64,000 nt of DNA. It comes from Allobosea sp. Leaf344. Its GTDB lineage: Bacteria > Pseudomonadota > Alphaproteobacteria > Rhizobiales > Beijerinckiaceae. Where the stretch lies: positions 855,845-919,844 of the forward strand of contig NZ_LMRT01000014.1 of assembly GCF_001426225.1 (NCBI RefSeq), written 5' to 3'. Of the stretch, positions 9,076 through 17,467 are shown in pieces. Every line of letters starts with the position of its first letter. The first letter of the stretch is position 1. A program made the translations under genes and the position numbers. The notes beneath the pieces were generated by a model that had not been told where the DNA came from, made no database searches, and saw nothing but the letters and a program-made list of their open reading frames with translations.

Positions 9076-9380
9076 GCCGGGATCTCCTCGGGCTGGCGCC
9101 GGCCGGCCTGGGTCTCGACCCGCATGCCCTCGCGCAGCGGCACCAGGCAGCCCTGGCGGTTGCCGACGCCGTCGATCACGACGAGACATTCGAAGCAGAC
9201 GCCCATCATGCAATAGGGGCCGCGCGGCGCGCCCGAGACCGGCGTCTGCCGGCAGGCCTGGACGCCATTGGCGAGCAGCGCCGCCGCCACCGTGTCGCCG
9301 GCGCGCCCCCGCATGGCGCGGCCATCGAAGGAGAAATTGAGACTGGCGCCGCTATCGGCGTCAGTGATGGGCCGGAACAT
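9072..9380 (-). CDS. HcnA-like [2Fe-2S] ferredoxin-domain subunit
   Basis: 102-residue small subunit of the three-part dehydrogenase. A single ferredoxin-like domain contains CRQTP and then CMMGVCFECLVVIDG, giving a plant-type cysteine pattern for one [2Fe-2S] cluster, with GRAGDTVAAALLANGV before it as in HcnA and sarcosine oxidase alpha N-termini. It overlaps the preceding oxidase gene by 20 bases and the following gene by four, so the three subunits are translationally coupled. Confidence 0.88.
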   Translation of the reverse strand: MFRPITDADSGASLNFSFDGRAMRGRAGDTVAAALLANGVQACRQTPVSGAPRGPYCMMGVCFECLVVIDGVGNRQGCLVPLREGMRVETQAGRRQPEEIPA

Positions 9381-10491
9381 GGAACCTCCGCGCGGAAAAG
9401 GCGTCGAGCGACGGCGGCAGCGTCCCCGACAGGATGGCGGGCGCCAATGTCAGCGCGTGATTGGCCGCGAGCGTCACGCCGGAATGGCAGGTCACCAGGA
9501 AGGCGCCGGGATGGCTCGCCGACTGATCGTAGATCGGAAACCCGTCCGGGCTCATCACCCGCAGCGCCGACCAGCTGCGCACCACGTTCAGCCCGGCCAG
9601 CCGCGGAAACATCTTCACCGCGCGCTCGGCCATGACCGACAGGATCGGCTGGCCGACGACGGTGTCGAAGCCGCGATCCTCCTGGCTGTCGCCGATCATC
9701 ACGCCGCCCTCGTCGGTCTGGCGGATGGTGACCATCGGATTGTGCAGGAAGGGGGCGGTCTTCTCGGTGACGATGATCTGGCCCTTGCTCGGCTTCACCG
9801 GGGCGTCGAGCCCGACCATCGGCGCGAGCCTGGCATTGCCGAGCCCGGCCGCCAGCACGATCTTCCCCGCGGCGATCTCGCCGAAGGCGCCGCTCAGCAA
9901 AAAGCCGCCATCGCGCGCGGCGATCCGGTCGACCGTGCAGTTCGGCCGGTAGACCACCCCGCGCCGCTCCGTCGCCTCGCGCAGCGCCCGGAACAGCTTC
10001 AGCGAATTCACATGGCCGTCGAGCGGGCTGTAGACCGAGCCGACGACATCCCTGCCGATATCGGGCAGGCGCCGCTTCGTCTCGGCATGGTCGAGGATCT
10101 CATAGGGAAAATCGGCGAGCGAGGTCTGGTTGTGCAGCCTGTGCATCGCCTGCCGGCGCTGCTCGAGCTCGGCCTCCGACAGGCAGAGCATGAAGCCGCC
10201 GGGCTGGCTATGGGCGACGTCGAGACCCGCCTCCTCCTGCAGCACATCGGCCAAAACGCTCCATTGATCGGCCGAGCGGCGCGACCACATCGCGTATTCC
10301 GGCATGCCCAGCCCCTTGGACTGGACCCAGACCAGCGCGAAATTGCCACGCGAGGCGCGGAAGGCGACATCGCCCTCGTCGAGGATGGTGACCCGGGCCC
10401 CGTTGCGCGCCAGGCCGAGCGCGATCGCGCCCCCGACCACGCCGCCGCCGATGACGACGATATCCGATTGCGATGACGAATGCGCAGCCAC
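9361..10491 (-). CDS. HcnC/opine-oxidase-B-type FAD-dependent oxidoreductase
   Basis: 376-residue beta-type subunit carrying the substrate-oxidising flavin. Motifs are DIVVIGGGVVGGAIALGLARNG at the N-terminus, FRASRGNFALVWVQSKG (FAD covalent/pyrophosphate region of this family) and the C-terminal LVTCHSGVTLAANHALTLAPAILSG. The family includes glycine-oxidising HcnC and the octopine/nopaline oxidase B subunits. With the two following genes it makes a complete HcnABC-like complex, but the adjacent importer suggests a catabolic rather than cyanogenic role. It begins seven bases after the permease gene. Confidence 0.88.
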   Translation of the reverse strand: MAAHSSSQSDIVVIGGGVVGGAIALGLARNGARVTILDEGDVAFRASRGNFALVWVQSKGLGMPEYAMWSRRSADQWSVLADVLQEEAGLDVAHSQPGGFMLCLSEAELEQRRQAMHRLHNQTSLADFPYEILDHAETKRRLPDIGRDVVGSVYSPLDGHVNSLKLFRALREATERRGVVYRPNCTVDRIAARDGGFLLSGAFGEIAAGKIVLAAGLGNARLAPMVGLDAPVKPSKGQIIVTEKTAPFLHNPMVTIRQTDEGGVMIGDSQEDRGFDTVVGQPILSVMAERAVKMFPRLAGLNVVRSWSALRVMSPDGFPIYDQSASHPGAFLVTCHSGVTLAANHALTLAPAILSGTLPPSLDAFSARRFHVPAHH

Positions 10492-10497
10492 GGCCTC

Positions 10498-11298
10498 TCA
10501 GCCCTTTCCACTACCGACGAACAGGCGGTCGAGCCCGAACAGCCGGTCCAGCGCCAGCAGCAGCAGCGCCGTCATGACGATCAGGCAGGCCGATACCGCC
10601 GCGATCAGCGGATCGATATTGTCCTGGATGTAGAGGAACATCCGTACCGGCAGCGTCACCGTCGCCGGCGAGGCGATGAACACCGTCATCGTCACCTCGT
10701 CGAAGGAGTTGATCGCCGCCAGCAGCCAGCCCGAGACCACGCCGGGCAGGATCAGCGGCAGCGTCACCCGGCGGAACACGGTCGCGGTATCGGCGCCGAG
10801 CGAGATCGCCGCGTGCTCTATGCGCCGGTCGATGCCGTAGGAGGCCGCCAGCACCAGCCTGAGCGCGAAGGGAATGACCACGATGATGTGGCTTAGCACC
10901 AGCCCGGTAAAAGTCCCGGAAATGCCGATCTGCGTGAAGAAGCGCAGGAAGGCGATGCCAAGCACGACATGCGGCACCATCAGCGGCGACATGAACAGCG
11001 TCGTCATTGCTTCGCGGCCGGGGAAGCGATAGCGCGCGATCGCCAGCGCCGCCGGCACCGCCAGCAGGATCGCCACGGTGGAGGACAGGGCCGCGAGCCA
11101 GAGCGAATCCCAGAAGGCGCGGACGAATTCGGGATAGTTCAGGATAGCCCGGAACCAGCGCAGGCTCGGCCCGCGCGTCGGCAGCGAGAGATAGCCCTCC
11201 GGCGTGAAGGCGACGATGCAGACGATCAGCAGCGGCGCCAGCATGAACAGGACGAACAGCGCGTGGAAGACGAGGGCGGCGGGACCGTTGCGTCTCAT
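10498..11298 (-). CDS. ABC transporter permease, PotC type
   Basis: 266-residue inner-membrane permease of a spermidine/putrescine or opine class importer. It has an N-terminal membrane segment (LVFHALFVLFMLAPLLIVCIV) and about five more, with the family loop HAAISLGADTATVFRRVTLPLILPG near residue 175. Start ATG at 11298 is preceded by GGAGGGG. It overlaps by four bases (ATGA) a 26-codon ORF that bridges to the upstream permease. Confidence 0.9.
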   Translation of the reverse strand: MRRNGPAALVFHALFVLFMLAPLLIVCIVAFTPEGYLSLPTRGPSLRWFRAILNYPEFVRAFWDSLWLAALSSTVAILLAVPAALAIARYRFPGREAMTTLFMSPLMVPHVVLGIAFLRFFTQIGISGTFTGLVLSHIIVVIPFALRLVLAASYGIDRRIEHAAISLGADTATVFRRVTLPLILPGVVSGWLLAAINSFDEVTMTVFIASPATVTLPVRMFLYIQDNIDPLIAAVSACLIVMTALLLLALDRLFGLDRLFVGSGKG

Positions 11299-11375
11299 CG
11301 GCCGCCCCTCCGGGCCGCGGCGCCCATCGCGGGGATCGGCGCGGCCGCCGCCAGATATCCGATGAGGCGGCTCAT
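11295..11375 (-). CDS. Miniature bridging ORF (26 codons) between two permease genes
   Basis: ATG at 11375 overlaps the stop of the upstream permease (ATGA). The frame runs 26 codons (MSRLIGYLAAAAPIPAMG, then an Arg/Gly-rich end) and its TGA overlaps the ATG of the downstream permease (again ATGA). I read all 27 codons without an internal stop. It may serve translational coupling across a 73-base gap, or may be chance in GC-rich DNA. The downstream gene also has its own GGAGGGG site inside this ORF. Confidence 0.35.
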   Translation of the reverse strand: MSRLIGYLAAAAPIPAMGAAARRGGR

Positions 11376-12238
11376 TCGAACACCTGCGCGTAGCGGCGCT
11401 CGATCAGCCGGTTCGAGCCGACGGTGATCAGCACCAGCGCGATCAGCAGCAGGCTCGCCACCGCCGCGCCCAGCGGCCAGTTCAGCGTGTTCAGGAACTC
11501 GTCATAGGCCAGCGTCGCGGCGACCTTGAGCCGCCGGCCGCCGATGATGGCGGGCGAGGCGAAGGCGCTGGCGGCGAGCGAGAAGACGATGATCGCGCCC
11601 GAGAGAATGCCCGGCACGATCTGCGGCAGGATCACGCGCCGCCAGATCGTCAGCGTGCCGGCACCGAGCGAGAGCGCCGCATTCTCGATCTGCGGATCGA
11701 GCCGCTGCAGCGAGGCCCAGACCGCCAGGATCATGAACGGCATCAGCACATGCACCAGCGCGATCACGACGCCGGTCTCGGTGAACATGAAGGGCAGCGG
11801 CTGGGCGATCAGCCCCATCCCGATCAGCGCCTGGTTGACGATCCCGGTGGAGCCGAGCAGCAGCGCCCAGCCGAGCGTGCGCGCCACCACCGAGACCAGC
11901 AGCGGGCCGATCACCACCAGCAGGAAGCCGCTGCGCCAGGCCGGCGACATCCGGTTGAGGATATAGGCCTCGGGCACGCCGATCAGCATGGTCGCCAGCG
12001 TGACCAGCAGCGCGATGCGGAAGGTCCGCAGGAAGATCTCGAAGAAGTAGGAATCGGTGAAGACCTCGATCCAGTTCTTCAGCGTGAATTCCGGGACGAT
12101 GCCCTTGTACTGCCCCCAATCATAGAAGGAGAGCAGCACGGTCATGCCGAGCGGGACGATCACCAGCCCGAGGAAGACCATCAGGGCCGGGCCGGTCAGC
12201 AGGAACGGCGCCGATCGCTCCGAGGAGGCCAGGCTCAT
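11372..12238 (-). CDS. ABC transporter permease, PotB type
   Basis: 288-residue inner-membrane permease. The first membrane segment begins near residue 13 (LLTGPALMVFLGLVIVPLGMTVLL), and the conserved permease loop ENAALSLGAGTLTIWRRVILPQIVPG lies near residue 195. It pairs with the PotC-type permease downstream to form the channel. It overlaps the ATPase gene by four bases. A large periplasmic loop after the first helix (GIVPEFTLKNWIEVFTDSYF) is usual in PotB. Confidence 0.9.
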   Translation of the reverse strand: MSLASSERSAPFLLTGPALMVFLGLVIVPLGMTVLLSFYDWGQYKGIVPEFTLKNWIEVFTDSYFFEIFLRTFRIALLVTLATMLIGVPEAYILNRMSPAWRSGFLLVVIGPLLVSVVARTLGWALLLGSTGIVNQALIGMGLIAQPLPFMFTETGVVIALVHVLMPFMILAVWASLQRLDPQIENAALSLGAGTLTIWRRVILPQIVPGILSGAIIVFSLAASAFASPAIIGGRRLKVAATLAYDEFLNTLNWPLGAAVASLLLIALVLITVGSNRLIERRYAQVFE

Positions 12239-13269
12239 GCCGAGACTCCGCCCGGCAGCAGTGCCGCATCCGCGGGCGCGAAGCGCAGATGCACGGCCTC
12301 GCCCTCCTTGGGCACGGGCAGCCCGTCATTGGCGCGCATCAGCATGACCGGGCCCGCCGCACTCTCGGCGCCGAGCAGCCAATGCGTGCCCTGGAAGACG
12401 CGGCTGGTGATGCGCGCGCCCAGCCCCTGTTCGGCCAGCACCAGCCGTTCCGGCCGCACCGCCAGCTGCACCGGGCCGGATCCGGCCCCCGCCAGCGCCA
12501 GGACGAGATCGCCGATCGCCACCGCGCCTCGCCCATCCGCCGTGCCGCGCAGCACGTTCGTCTTGCCGAGGAAGCTCGCGACGAAGGCGCTGGCCGGCCG
12601 GTCATAGACGGCGTCGGGCGCGCCGATCTGCTCGATGCGCCCCTGGTTCATCAGCACGATGCGGTCGGACAGGGCCATCGCCTCGTGCTGGTCATGGGTG
12701 ACGAGGATCGTCGTGGTGCCGACCGAGCGCTGGATCTGGCGCAGCTCGCCCTGCATCTCCTCGCGCAGCTTGGCGTCGAGATTGGACAGGGGCTCGTCCA
12801 GCAGCAGCAGCGCCGGCCTGATCACCAGAGCGCGGGCCAGCGCCACGCGCTGCTGCTGCCCGCCGGACATGCGCCGGGGATAGCGGTCGGCGAAGCCCTT
12901 GAGCCCGACGAGCTCCATCGCCGCGCGGGTGCGCGCATCACGCTCAGCCCGGGGCACGTCCCGCATTTCGAGGCCGAAGGCGATGTTCTCCGCCACCGTC
13001 ATGTGCGGGAACAGCGCATAGCTCTGGAAGACGATGCCGAGCCCGCGCCTGTTGGGCGCGACCGGGCCGAGATCGCTCCCGTCGAGGCGGATCGTGCCGC
13101 TATCGACGGGAACGAAGCCGGCGATCATCTGCAGCGTCGTGGTCTTGCCGCAGCCGGAGGGGCCGAGCAGGGAGACGAACTCCCCCCGCTCGACCGAGAG
13201 GTCCATGGCTTCGACGGCGGTGAAGCTGCCGAAGCGCTTGGTCAGGCCATCGAGGACGAGATGCGACAT
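12235..13269 (-). CDS. ABC transporter ATP-binding protein, PotA type
   Basis: 344-residue ATPase that energises the importer. Walker A is GPSGCGKTT, the Q-loop is FQSYALFPHMTVAENIAFGL, the signature is MSGGQQQRVALARAL, Walker B is LLLDEPLSNLDAKLRE and the switch histidine is in LVTHDQHEA. The last 100 residues form the TOBE regulatory domain typical of PotA/UgpC-like subunits. It sits between the binding protein and the two permeases. Confidence 0.92.
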   Translation of the reverse strand: MSHLVLDGLTKRFGSFTAVEAMDLSVERGEFVSLLGPSGCGKTTTLQMIAGFVPVDSGTIRLDGSDLGPVAPNRRGLGIVFQSYALFPHMTVAENIAFGLEMRDVPRAERDARTRAAMELVGLKGFADRYPRRMSGGQQQRVALARALVIRPALLLLDEPLSNLDAKLREEMQGELRQIQRSVGTTTILVTHDQHEAMALSDRIVLMNQGRIEQIGAPDAVYDRPASAFVASFLGKTNVLRGTADGRGAVAIGDLVLALAGAGSGPVQLAVRPERLVLAEQGLGARITSRVFQGTHWLLGAESAAGPVMLMRANDGLPVPKEGEAVHLRFAPADAALLPGGVSA

Positions 13270-13306
13270 GGGTGACGACCTGCAGGAGGGTTCGGCTCGG
13301 CCGGGC

Positions 13307-14344
13307 TCAGCGCTCGACTTCGCGGTTCCAGCGCTTGGTCCAATCCTCGCGCTTGGCGTTGACGATGTCCCAGTCGACGGCCTTCAGCTTCTTCACCTCC
13401 TCGCCATAGGGCAGGCCCTTCTGCTCCTCGGCGGTCAGCGTCACCGTGGTGTTGGCCGGGCCGAAGCCGGCGCCGGTCGCCATCACCTTCTGGATCGGCG
13501 GCGACAGCATGAACTGGATGAAGGCGTTGGCCTCGGCCGCGTTCTTGGAGCCCTCGACGGGACAGGCGGCGACGCCGAGCGCGAAGCTGCCCTCCTTCGG
13601 GTAGACGAAGGCCGCGGGGAAGCCGGTATCGGCGAAGGCCTTGACCCGGCCCGAGCCCCAGACGCCGAGCACCGCCTGGCCGTTCTGGAACAGCTCGGTC
13701 ATCTTGGCGGGTGACGGCTCATAGGCCAGGATATTGGGGTTGATATCCTCCTTGAAGGCCTTGAAGCCCGGCTCGATATTGCCCTCGCCGCCGCCGCCGA
13801 GCTGCGCCATGGCGATCAGCGCATGCAGCCCGTAGGTGTTGTTGATCGGCGGGGTGACGATCTTCTTGCCGTAGGTCTTCGCCTTCAGATCGTTCCAGGA
13901 GGTCGGCGCCGGCCAGTTGTTCTCGGCAAAGACCTTGGTGTTGTAGAACAGCCCCGTGGCGACGAGGCCGAGGCCGACGCCCTTGTTGGATTTGAAGCGC
14001 ATCACCGGCGCCACATCCTTGTAGATCGGCGCGTCGGTCAGCGTGCCGCAGAAGCCCAGCGCCACCGCCTGATAGGCCGGGCCGTCATCGACGATCGCCA
14101 CGTCGATCTGCTGGTTGCCCTTCTGCGCCTGCAGCTTGGCGAGGGTGTCGGTGGAATTGCCGGCGACGTATTCGATCTTCACATTCGCCTGTTTCTCGAA
14201 GACCGGCAGGATGTCCTTGCGCATGGTCTGTTCGAAGGAGCCGCCATAGCCGGCGACATAGATCGTCTTCTGCTGGGCCATGGCCGCATCGGCGGCACCC
14301 AACGCGGTCGTCGTCAGCAGCAATCCTACCCAGGCAAGCTTCAT
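13307..14344 (-). CDS. Periplasmic substrate-binding protein of the ABC importer
   Basis: 345 residues with a Sec signal peptide (KLAWVGLLLTTTALGAADAAMA, cleavage after AMA). The mature protein begins QQKTIYVAGYGGSFEQTMRKDILPVFEK, characteristic of the PotD/opine/Fe3+ class of extracellular solute-binding proteins. It is the promoter-proximal gene of the nine-gene operon and starts 118 bases from a divergent LysR gene. The ligand is unknown; genes downstream suggest an amine, opine or N-alkyl amino acid that is then oxidised by the HcnABC-like complex. Confidence 0.9.
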   Translation of the reverse strand: MKLAWVGLLLTTTALGAADAAMAQQKTIYVAGYGGSFEQTMRKDILPVFEKQANVKIEYVAGNSTDTLAKLQAQKGNQQIDVAIVDDGPAYQAVALGFCGTLTDAPIYKDVAPVMRFKSNKGVGLGLVATGLFYNTKVFAENNWPAPTSWNDLKAKTYGKKIVTPPINNTYGLHALIAMAQLGGGGEGNIEPGFKAFKEDINPNILAYEPSPAKMTELFQNGQAVLGVWGSGRVKAFADTGFPAAFVYPKEGSFALGVAACPVEGSKNAAEANAFIQFMLSPPIQKVMATGAGFGPANTTVTLTAEEQKGLPYGEEVKKLKAVDWDIVNAKREDWTKRWNREVER

Positions 14345-14392
14345 GGACCCCTCCTCTTTTGCGAGTGATGCGTCAGGGTCTGCGACAGATCA

Positions 14393-14419
14393 GCACTGGT
14401 CAAATCGAAAGATCGGTGC
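14393..14419. promoter_or_regulatory. Dyad in the divergent LysR/ABC-operon promoter region
   Basis: GCACTGGTC and GATCGGTGC flank a nine-base centre (aaatcgaaa) and are inverted copies with two mismatches. The centre itself contains ATC-GAAA-GAT. It sits between the divergent LysR gene and the substrate-binding-protein gene, where a LysR-type regulator would bind. Binding is inferred only. Confidence 0.45.
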
Positions 14420-14462
14420 AAGCCATGCCGAAATGTTATGGTCCGCCGGAGAGGGGCCCGCC

Positions 14463-15374
14463 ATGCTGAACCCGCGCCAGATCGAAGCGTTTCGCACCGT
14501 CATCGTCACCGGCGGGGTCACGGCCGCCGCCCGCGCGCTGAATATCACCCAGCCGGCGGTGACGCGGCTGGTGCAGGACCTGCAATATGCGCTGGGGCTG
14601 ACCCTGTTCGAGCGCCGCGGAAACAGGCTGGTGCCCACCAATGAGGCGCTTTCCTTATACCGCGAGGTCGAGCGCCAGTTCGTCGGGCTCGACCGCATCC
14701 ACAGCGCCGCCCGCAGCCTGCGCGACGGGCTGTCGGGGAGCCTGAGGATCGCCGCCCTGCCCGCCTTCAGCATCGGTTTCCTGCCGCAACTCACCGGAGA
14801 ATATCTGAAGGAGAAGCCGGGGCTGGAATTGGCGCTCTATGGCAGCATCTCCTCCCAGGTCGCGGAATGGGTGGCCTCCGGCTTCTGCGATCTCGGCTTC
14901 GCGCAGCTGCCGCTCGATTTTCCGAGCGTCGAGGTCGAGCTCCTGCCGGCGGTGGCGGCCGTCGCGGTCATGCCCGCCGGGCACAGGCTGGCGGCGCGCG
15001 ACAGCCTCGTGCCGGAGGATTTCGTCGGCGAAGCTTTCGTCTCCCTGGAGCAGACCACGCAGCTGCGCTACCGGATCGACGCGATCTTCGCGACGGCGCG
15101 CATCGCGCGCGAGACCCGCATCGAGACGCCGCTGTCGATGATCGCCTGCTCGCTCGTCGCCGCCGGCGCCGGCGTCAGCATCGTCGACCCGTTCACCGCC
15201 CAGGAATATCGCGGACGCGGCATCGAGCTGCGCCCTTTCGAGCCGCAGATCCGTTTCCATATCGGCGTGGTCTGGCCCGCCGGCCGCGGCCGTTCGGCGC
15301 TCGCCCTCGGCTTCGCCGACAAGATCCGCGCCGCCGTCACGCGCTTCGCCGAATCCGGCTCGCTGCAGGGCTGA
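14463..15374 (+). CDS. LysR-family transcriptional regulator
   Basis: 303 residues from the ATG at 14463. The N-terminal winged helix-turn-helix reads RQIEAFRTVIVTGGVTAAARALNITQPAVTRLVQDLQYALGLTLFERRGNRLVPT. The rest is a periplasmic-binding-protein-like effector domain (about residues 90-295). Divergent orientation and a shared 118-base promoter region make it the probable regulator of the importer/dehydrogenase operon, responding to its substrate. The extended upstream frame would run through the promoter and is rejected. Confidence 0.92.
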   Translation: MLNPRQIEAFRTVIVTGGVTAAARALNITQPAVTRLVQDLQYALGLTLFERRGNRLVPTNEALSLYREVERQFVGLDRIHSAARSLRDGLSGSLRIAALPAFSIGFLPQLTGEYLKEKPGLELALYGSISSQVAEWVASGFCDLGFAQLPLDFPSVEVELLPAVAAVAVMPAGHRLAARDSLVPEDFVGEAFVSLEQTTQLRYRIDAIFATARIARETRIETPLSMIACSLVAAGAGVSIVDPFTAQEYRGRGIELRPFEPQIRFHIGVVWPAGRGRSALALGFADKIRAAVTRFAESGSLQG

Positions 15375-15453
15375 GCGCGCTGGCGCCGAGGCTTCCAAGC
15401 GGCGCCCGAGGCCCCTAGACTGCCGGGGAGCGGCGGCGAGAGACGGGCAGCAC

Positions 15454-15981
15454 ATGGCCGAAGACACCCGGACCGGCACCAGACCGGCGGATGCGGCCGC
15501 GCAGGCCCCCAATCGCTGGCCCTGGCCGCCCCTCATCTATGGCGCTGCCATCCTGATCGGGATCGCCGGCCATTACATCCTGCCGCTGCCGGACCCCGGC
15601 CATGGGCCGGAATTGAGCGCGGCGCTGCATGGGTTCGGCTGGGCGCTGCTCGTCACCGGCGCCGCCTTCGATCTCAGCGCGATGATCACCATGCGGCGGG
15701 CGAGCGCCAACATCCTGCCGCACCGCGCCGCGACGGCGCTGGTGACCTGGGGCCCCTTCGCGATCAGCCGCAACCCGATCTATCTCGGCAATACCCTGAT
15801 GATGCTGGGCGCCGGCATCGCCTTCGGCAATGGCTGGCTGATCCTGACCGGGCTCGCCGCCGCCGCGCTCGTCCAGCCGCTGGCGATCCGGCGCGAGGAA
15901 GCGCATCTCGCGGCGCTGTTCGGGCCGGCCTGGCTGGACTATGCCGGGCGCGTGAGGCGCTGGTTGGGGCGCCGCCGCTGA
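15454..15981 (+). CDS. Isoprenylcysteine carboxyl methyltransferase-family membrane protein
   Basis: 175-residue integral membrane protein with about four hydrophobic segments. The C-terminal half has the family signature: TWGPFAISRNPIYLGNTLMMLG and, after two helices, RREEAHLAALFGPAWLDYAGRVRRWL, the SAM-binding region of ICMT/PEMT-like methyltransferases. Bacterial members act on unknown small molecules or lipids. It lies between the LysR gene and the convergent soxT, with no clear functional link to either. Confidence 0.8.
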   Translation: MAEDTRTGTRPADAAAQAPNRWPWPPLIYGAAILIGIAGHYILPLPDPGHGPELSAALHGFGWALLVTGAAFDLSAMITMRRASANILPHRAATALVTWGPFAISRNPIYLGNTLMMLGAGIAFGNGWLILTGLAAAALVQPLAIRREEAHLAALFGPAWLDYAGRVRRWLGRRR

Positions 15982-15987
15982 GCCGGT

Positions 15988-17058
15988 TCAGTGCCGGAAC
16001 ATCTGCCGGATCGACCCTTCCATCAGGAAGGCGATGCCGAGCCGCGCGCCGATCATCATCCCGGCGATCGCCAGCGGCCAGGACAGCGCCATCATCGAGC
16101 CGGCCGAGATGCCCTGGCCGATCGTGCAGCCGCCGGCCAGGATGCCACCGCCGCCCATCAGCCCCGCCCCGAGCAGATGCCGGCGCATCTCGTGATGATC
16201 GTCGAAGGCCTCCCAGCGGAACTCGCCGTCGAACAGCGCCGAGGCGAAGGAGCCGGCCACGACGCCGAAGACGGTGCCGATGCCGAAATCGAACAGCCCC
16301 TCCGGCGTCGTCAGCACGGCATAGAGGGCGCGCCCCACCGGCGAGACGAAGGTCAGGCTCTGGGCCCGCGGGCTGACGGCGAATTCGTCGATCGCCACCC
16401 CGGTTACCCACCAGCCCGCGACCACGCCGAGGCCGAGCGTCAGCCCCGCCAGCAGCAGGCGCGGCGAGCGTCGCAGGCGCCTGTCGAGGAGCACGGCGAG
16501 CCCGAGCCCGGATGCGGCGAGACAGGCGATGGCGAGGCGCAGATCGCCGAGGCCGAGCCAGGCCAGCACCGAGGGAAGATCGCCCTGCACAGCGCCCGGA
16601 ACCGGCAGCGCGATCCGCTCCAGCCCGTCGATCCGCAGCGGCGCCAGCATGCCGCGCAGCGTGGCATAGGCCACCGCGCCGAACACCATCATCACGATCA
16701 GGCTGCGCAGGTCGCCGGCGCCCAGCCGGATCAGCGATCCGAAGCCGCAGGTGCCGACCAGCGCCATGCCGAGCCCGAACGCCAGCGCGCCGAGCAGGAT
16801 CGCCAGCCATGGCATGGCGCTCGGCACATAGGTGGTGAAGGCGGGCGAGAGCGCGCCGCTCCAGACGAGCAGCTGGGTGCCGAGCAGCGCGACCGCCAGA
16901 GCGAGGCCGAAGATCCGGATGCGACGCGTATCGCCGCCGATCCAGACATCCTCGATGGCGCCGAAGGAGCATAAGCGGGCGCGCCTGACAGTGAAGCCGC
17001 AGACGGCCCCGATGCCGGCGCCCGCCAATGGCACGGCCCAGGCCGGCAGCGGCGTCAT
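15988..17058 (-). CDS. soxT: SoxT-like YeeE/YedE-family sulfur-compound transporter
   Basis: 356-residue membrane protein of the YeeE/YedE family, whose characterised members import thiosulfate or related sulfur species. Two inverted family repeats are visible, each with a key cysteine motif: GTCGFGSLIRLGAGDLRSL and AGGCTIGQGISAGSMMALSWP; an N-terminal CSFGAIED is a third conserved Cys site. It follows soxR by 31 bases in the order soxS-soxR-soxT, the arrangement described in Pseudaminobacter and Paracoccus. Likely brings in the inducing sulfur compound or handles sulfane sulfur. Confidence 0.82.
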   Translation of the reverse strand: MTPLPAWAVPLAGAGIGAVCGFTVRRARLCSFGAIEDVWIGGDTRRIRIFGLALAVALLGTQLLVWSGALSPAFTTYVPSAMPWLAILLGALAFGLGMALVGTCGFGSLIRLGAGDLRSLIVMMVFGAVAYATLRGMLAPLRIDGLERIALPVPGAVQGDLPSVLAWLGLGDLRLAIACLAASGLGLAVLLDRRLRRSPRLLLAGLTLGLGVVAGWWVTGVAIDEFAVSPRAQSLTFVSPVGRALYAVLTTPEGLFDFGIGTVFGVVAGSFASALFDGEFRWEAFDDHHEMRRHLLGAGLMGGGGILAGGCTIGQGISAGSMMALSWPLAIAGMMIGARLGIAFLMEGSIRQMFRH

Positions 17059-17089
17059 CGGGCCGGCCGTCGCCCGCGCGGCGCGCGCA

Positions 17090-17467
17090 TCAACTGTCCG
17101 CAGCCGGTTTCGTCGGGCCGCAGAAGATGTCGTAGATCACCGAGATCATCCGCCGGACATCGTCATTGGCGAGGCTGTAATAGATCGCCTTGCCGTCGCG
17201 GCGCGTCGTCACCAGCTGGTCGAGCCGCAGCCTGGCCAGCTGCTGCGAGACCATGGGCTGGCGCAGCGAGAGAATGTTCTCGAGCTCCGTCACCGTGCGT
17301 TCGCGCTCCGCCAGCAGGCAGAGCAGCAGCAGGCGGTTCTCATGCGACAGCGCCTTCAGGAAATCGCTGGCCTTGCGCGCCTTGCGCATCAGCATGTCGA
17401 GCTCGGCCGAGAACTCCTCGCCGTCCCGCAATTCGGTTTCGAGTGCCTTGGAAACGATCGCGCTCAT
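17090..17467 (-). CDS. soxR: SoxR, ArsR-family persulfide-responsive repressor
   Basis: 125-residue ArsR/SmtB winged-helix repressor. The DNA-recognition helix is in LSLRQPMVSQQLARLRLDQLV and the wing in TTRRDGKAIYYSL. Only two cysteines are present, at residues 50 and 116. Their 66-residue spacing equals that of Cys41/Cys107 in SqrR and Cys42/Cys108 in BigR, which sense sulfane sulfur by forming a polysulfide bridge. The ATG at 17467 overlaps the end of soxS (ATGA). It probably represses the sox genes until thiosulfate or sulfide is present. Confidence 0.9.
   Translation of the reverse strand: MSAIVSKALETELRDGEEFSAELDMLMRKARKASDFLKALSHENRLLLLCLLAERERTVTELENILSLRQPMVSQQLARLRLDQLVTTRRDGKAIYYSLANDDVRRMISVIYDIFCGPTKPAADS

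Noticed and set aside
6482..14344. Cyanogenic hcnABC operon
   Set aside because: The three subunits fit the HcnABC fold, but the ABC importer, second amine oxidase and RidA favour a catabolic opine/amine oxidase; HCN synthesis is not shown by sequence.
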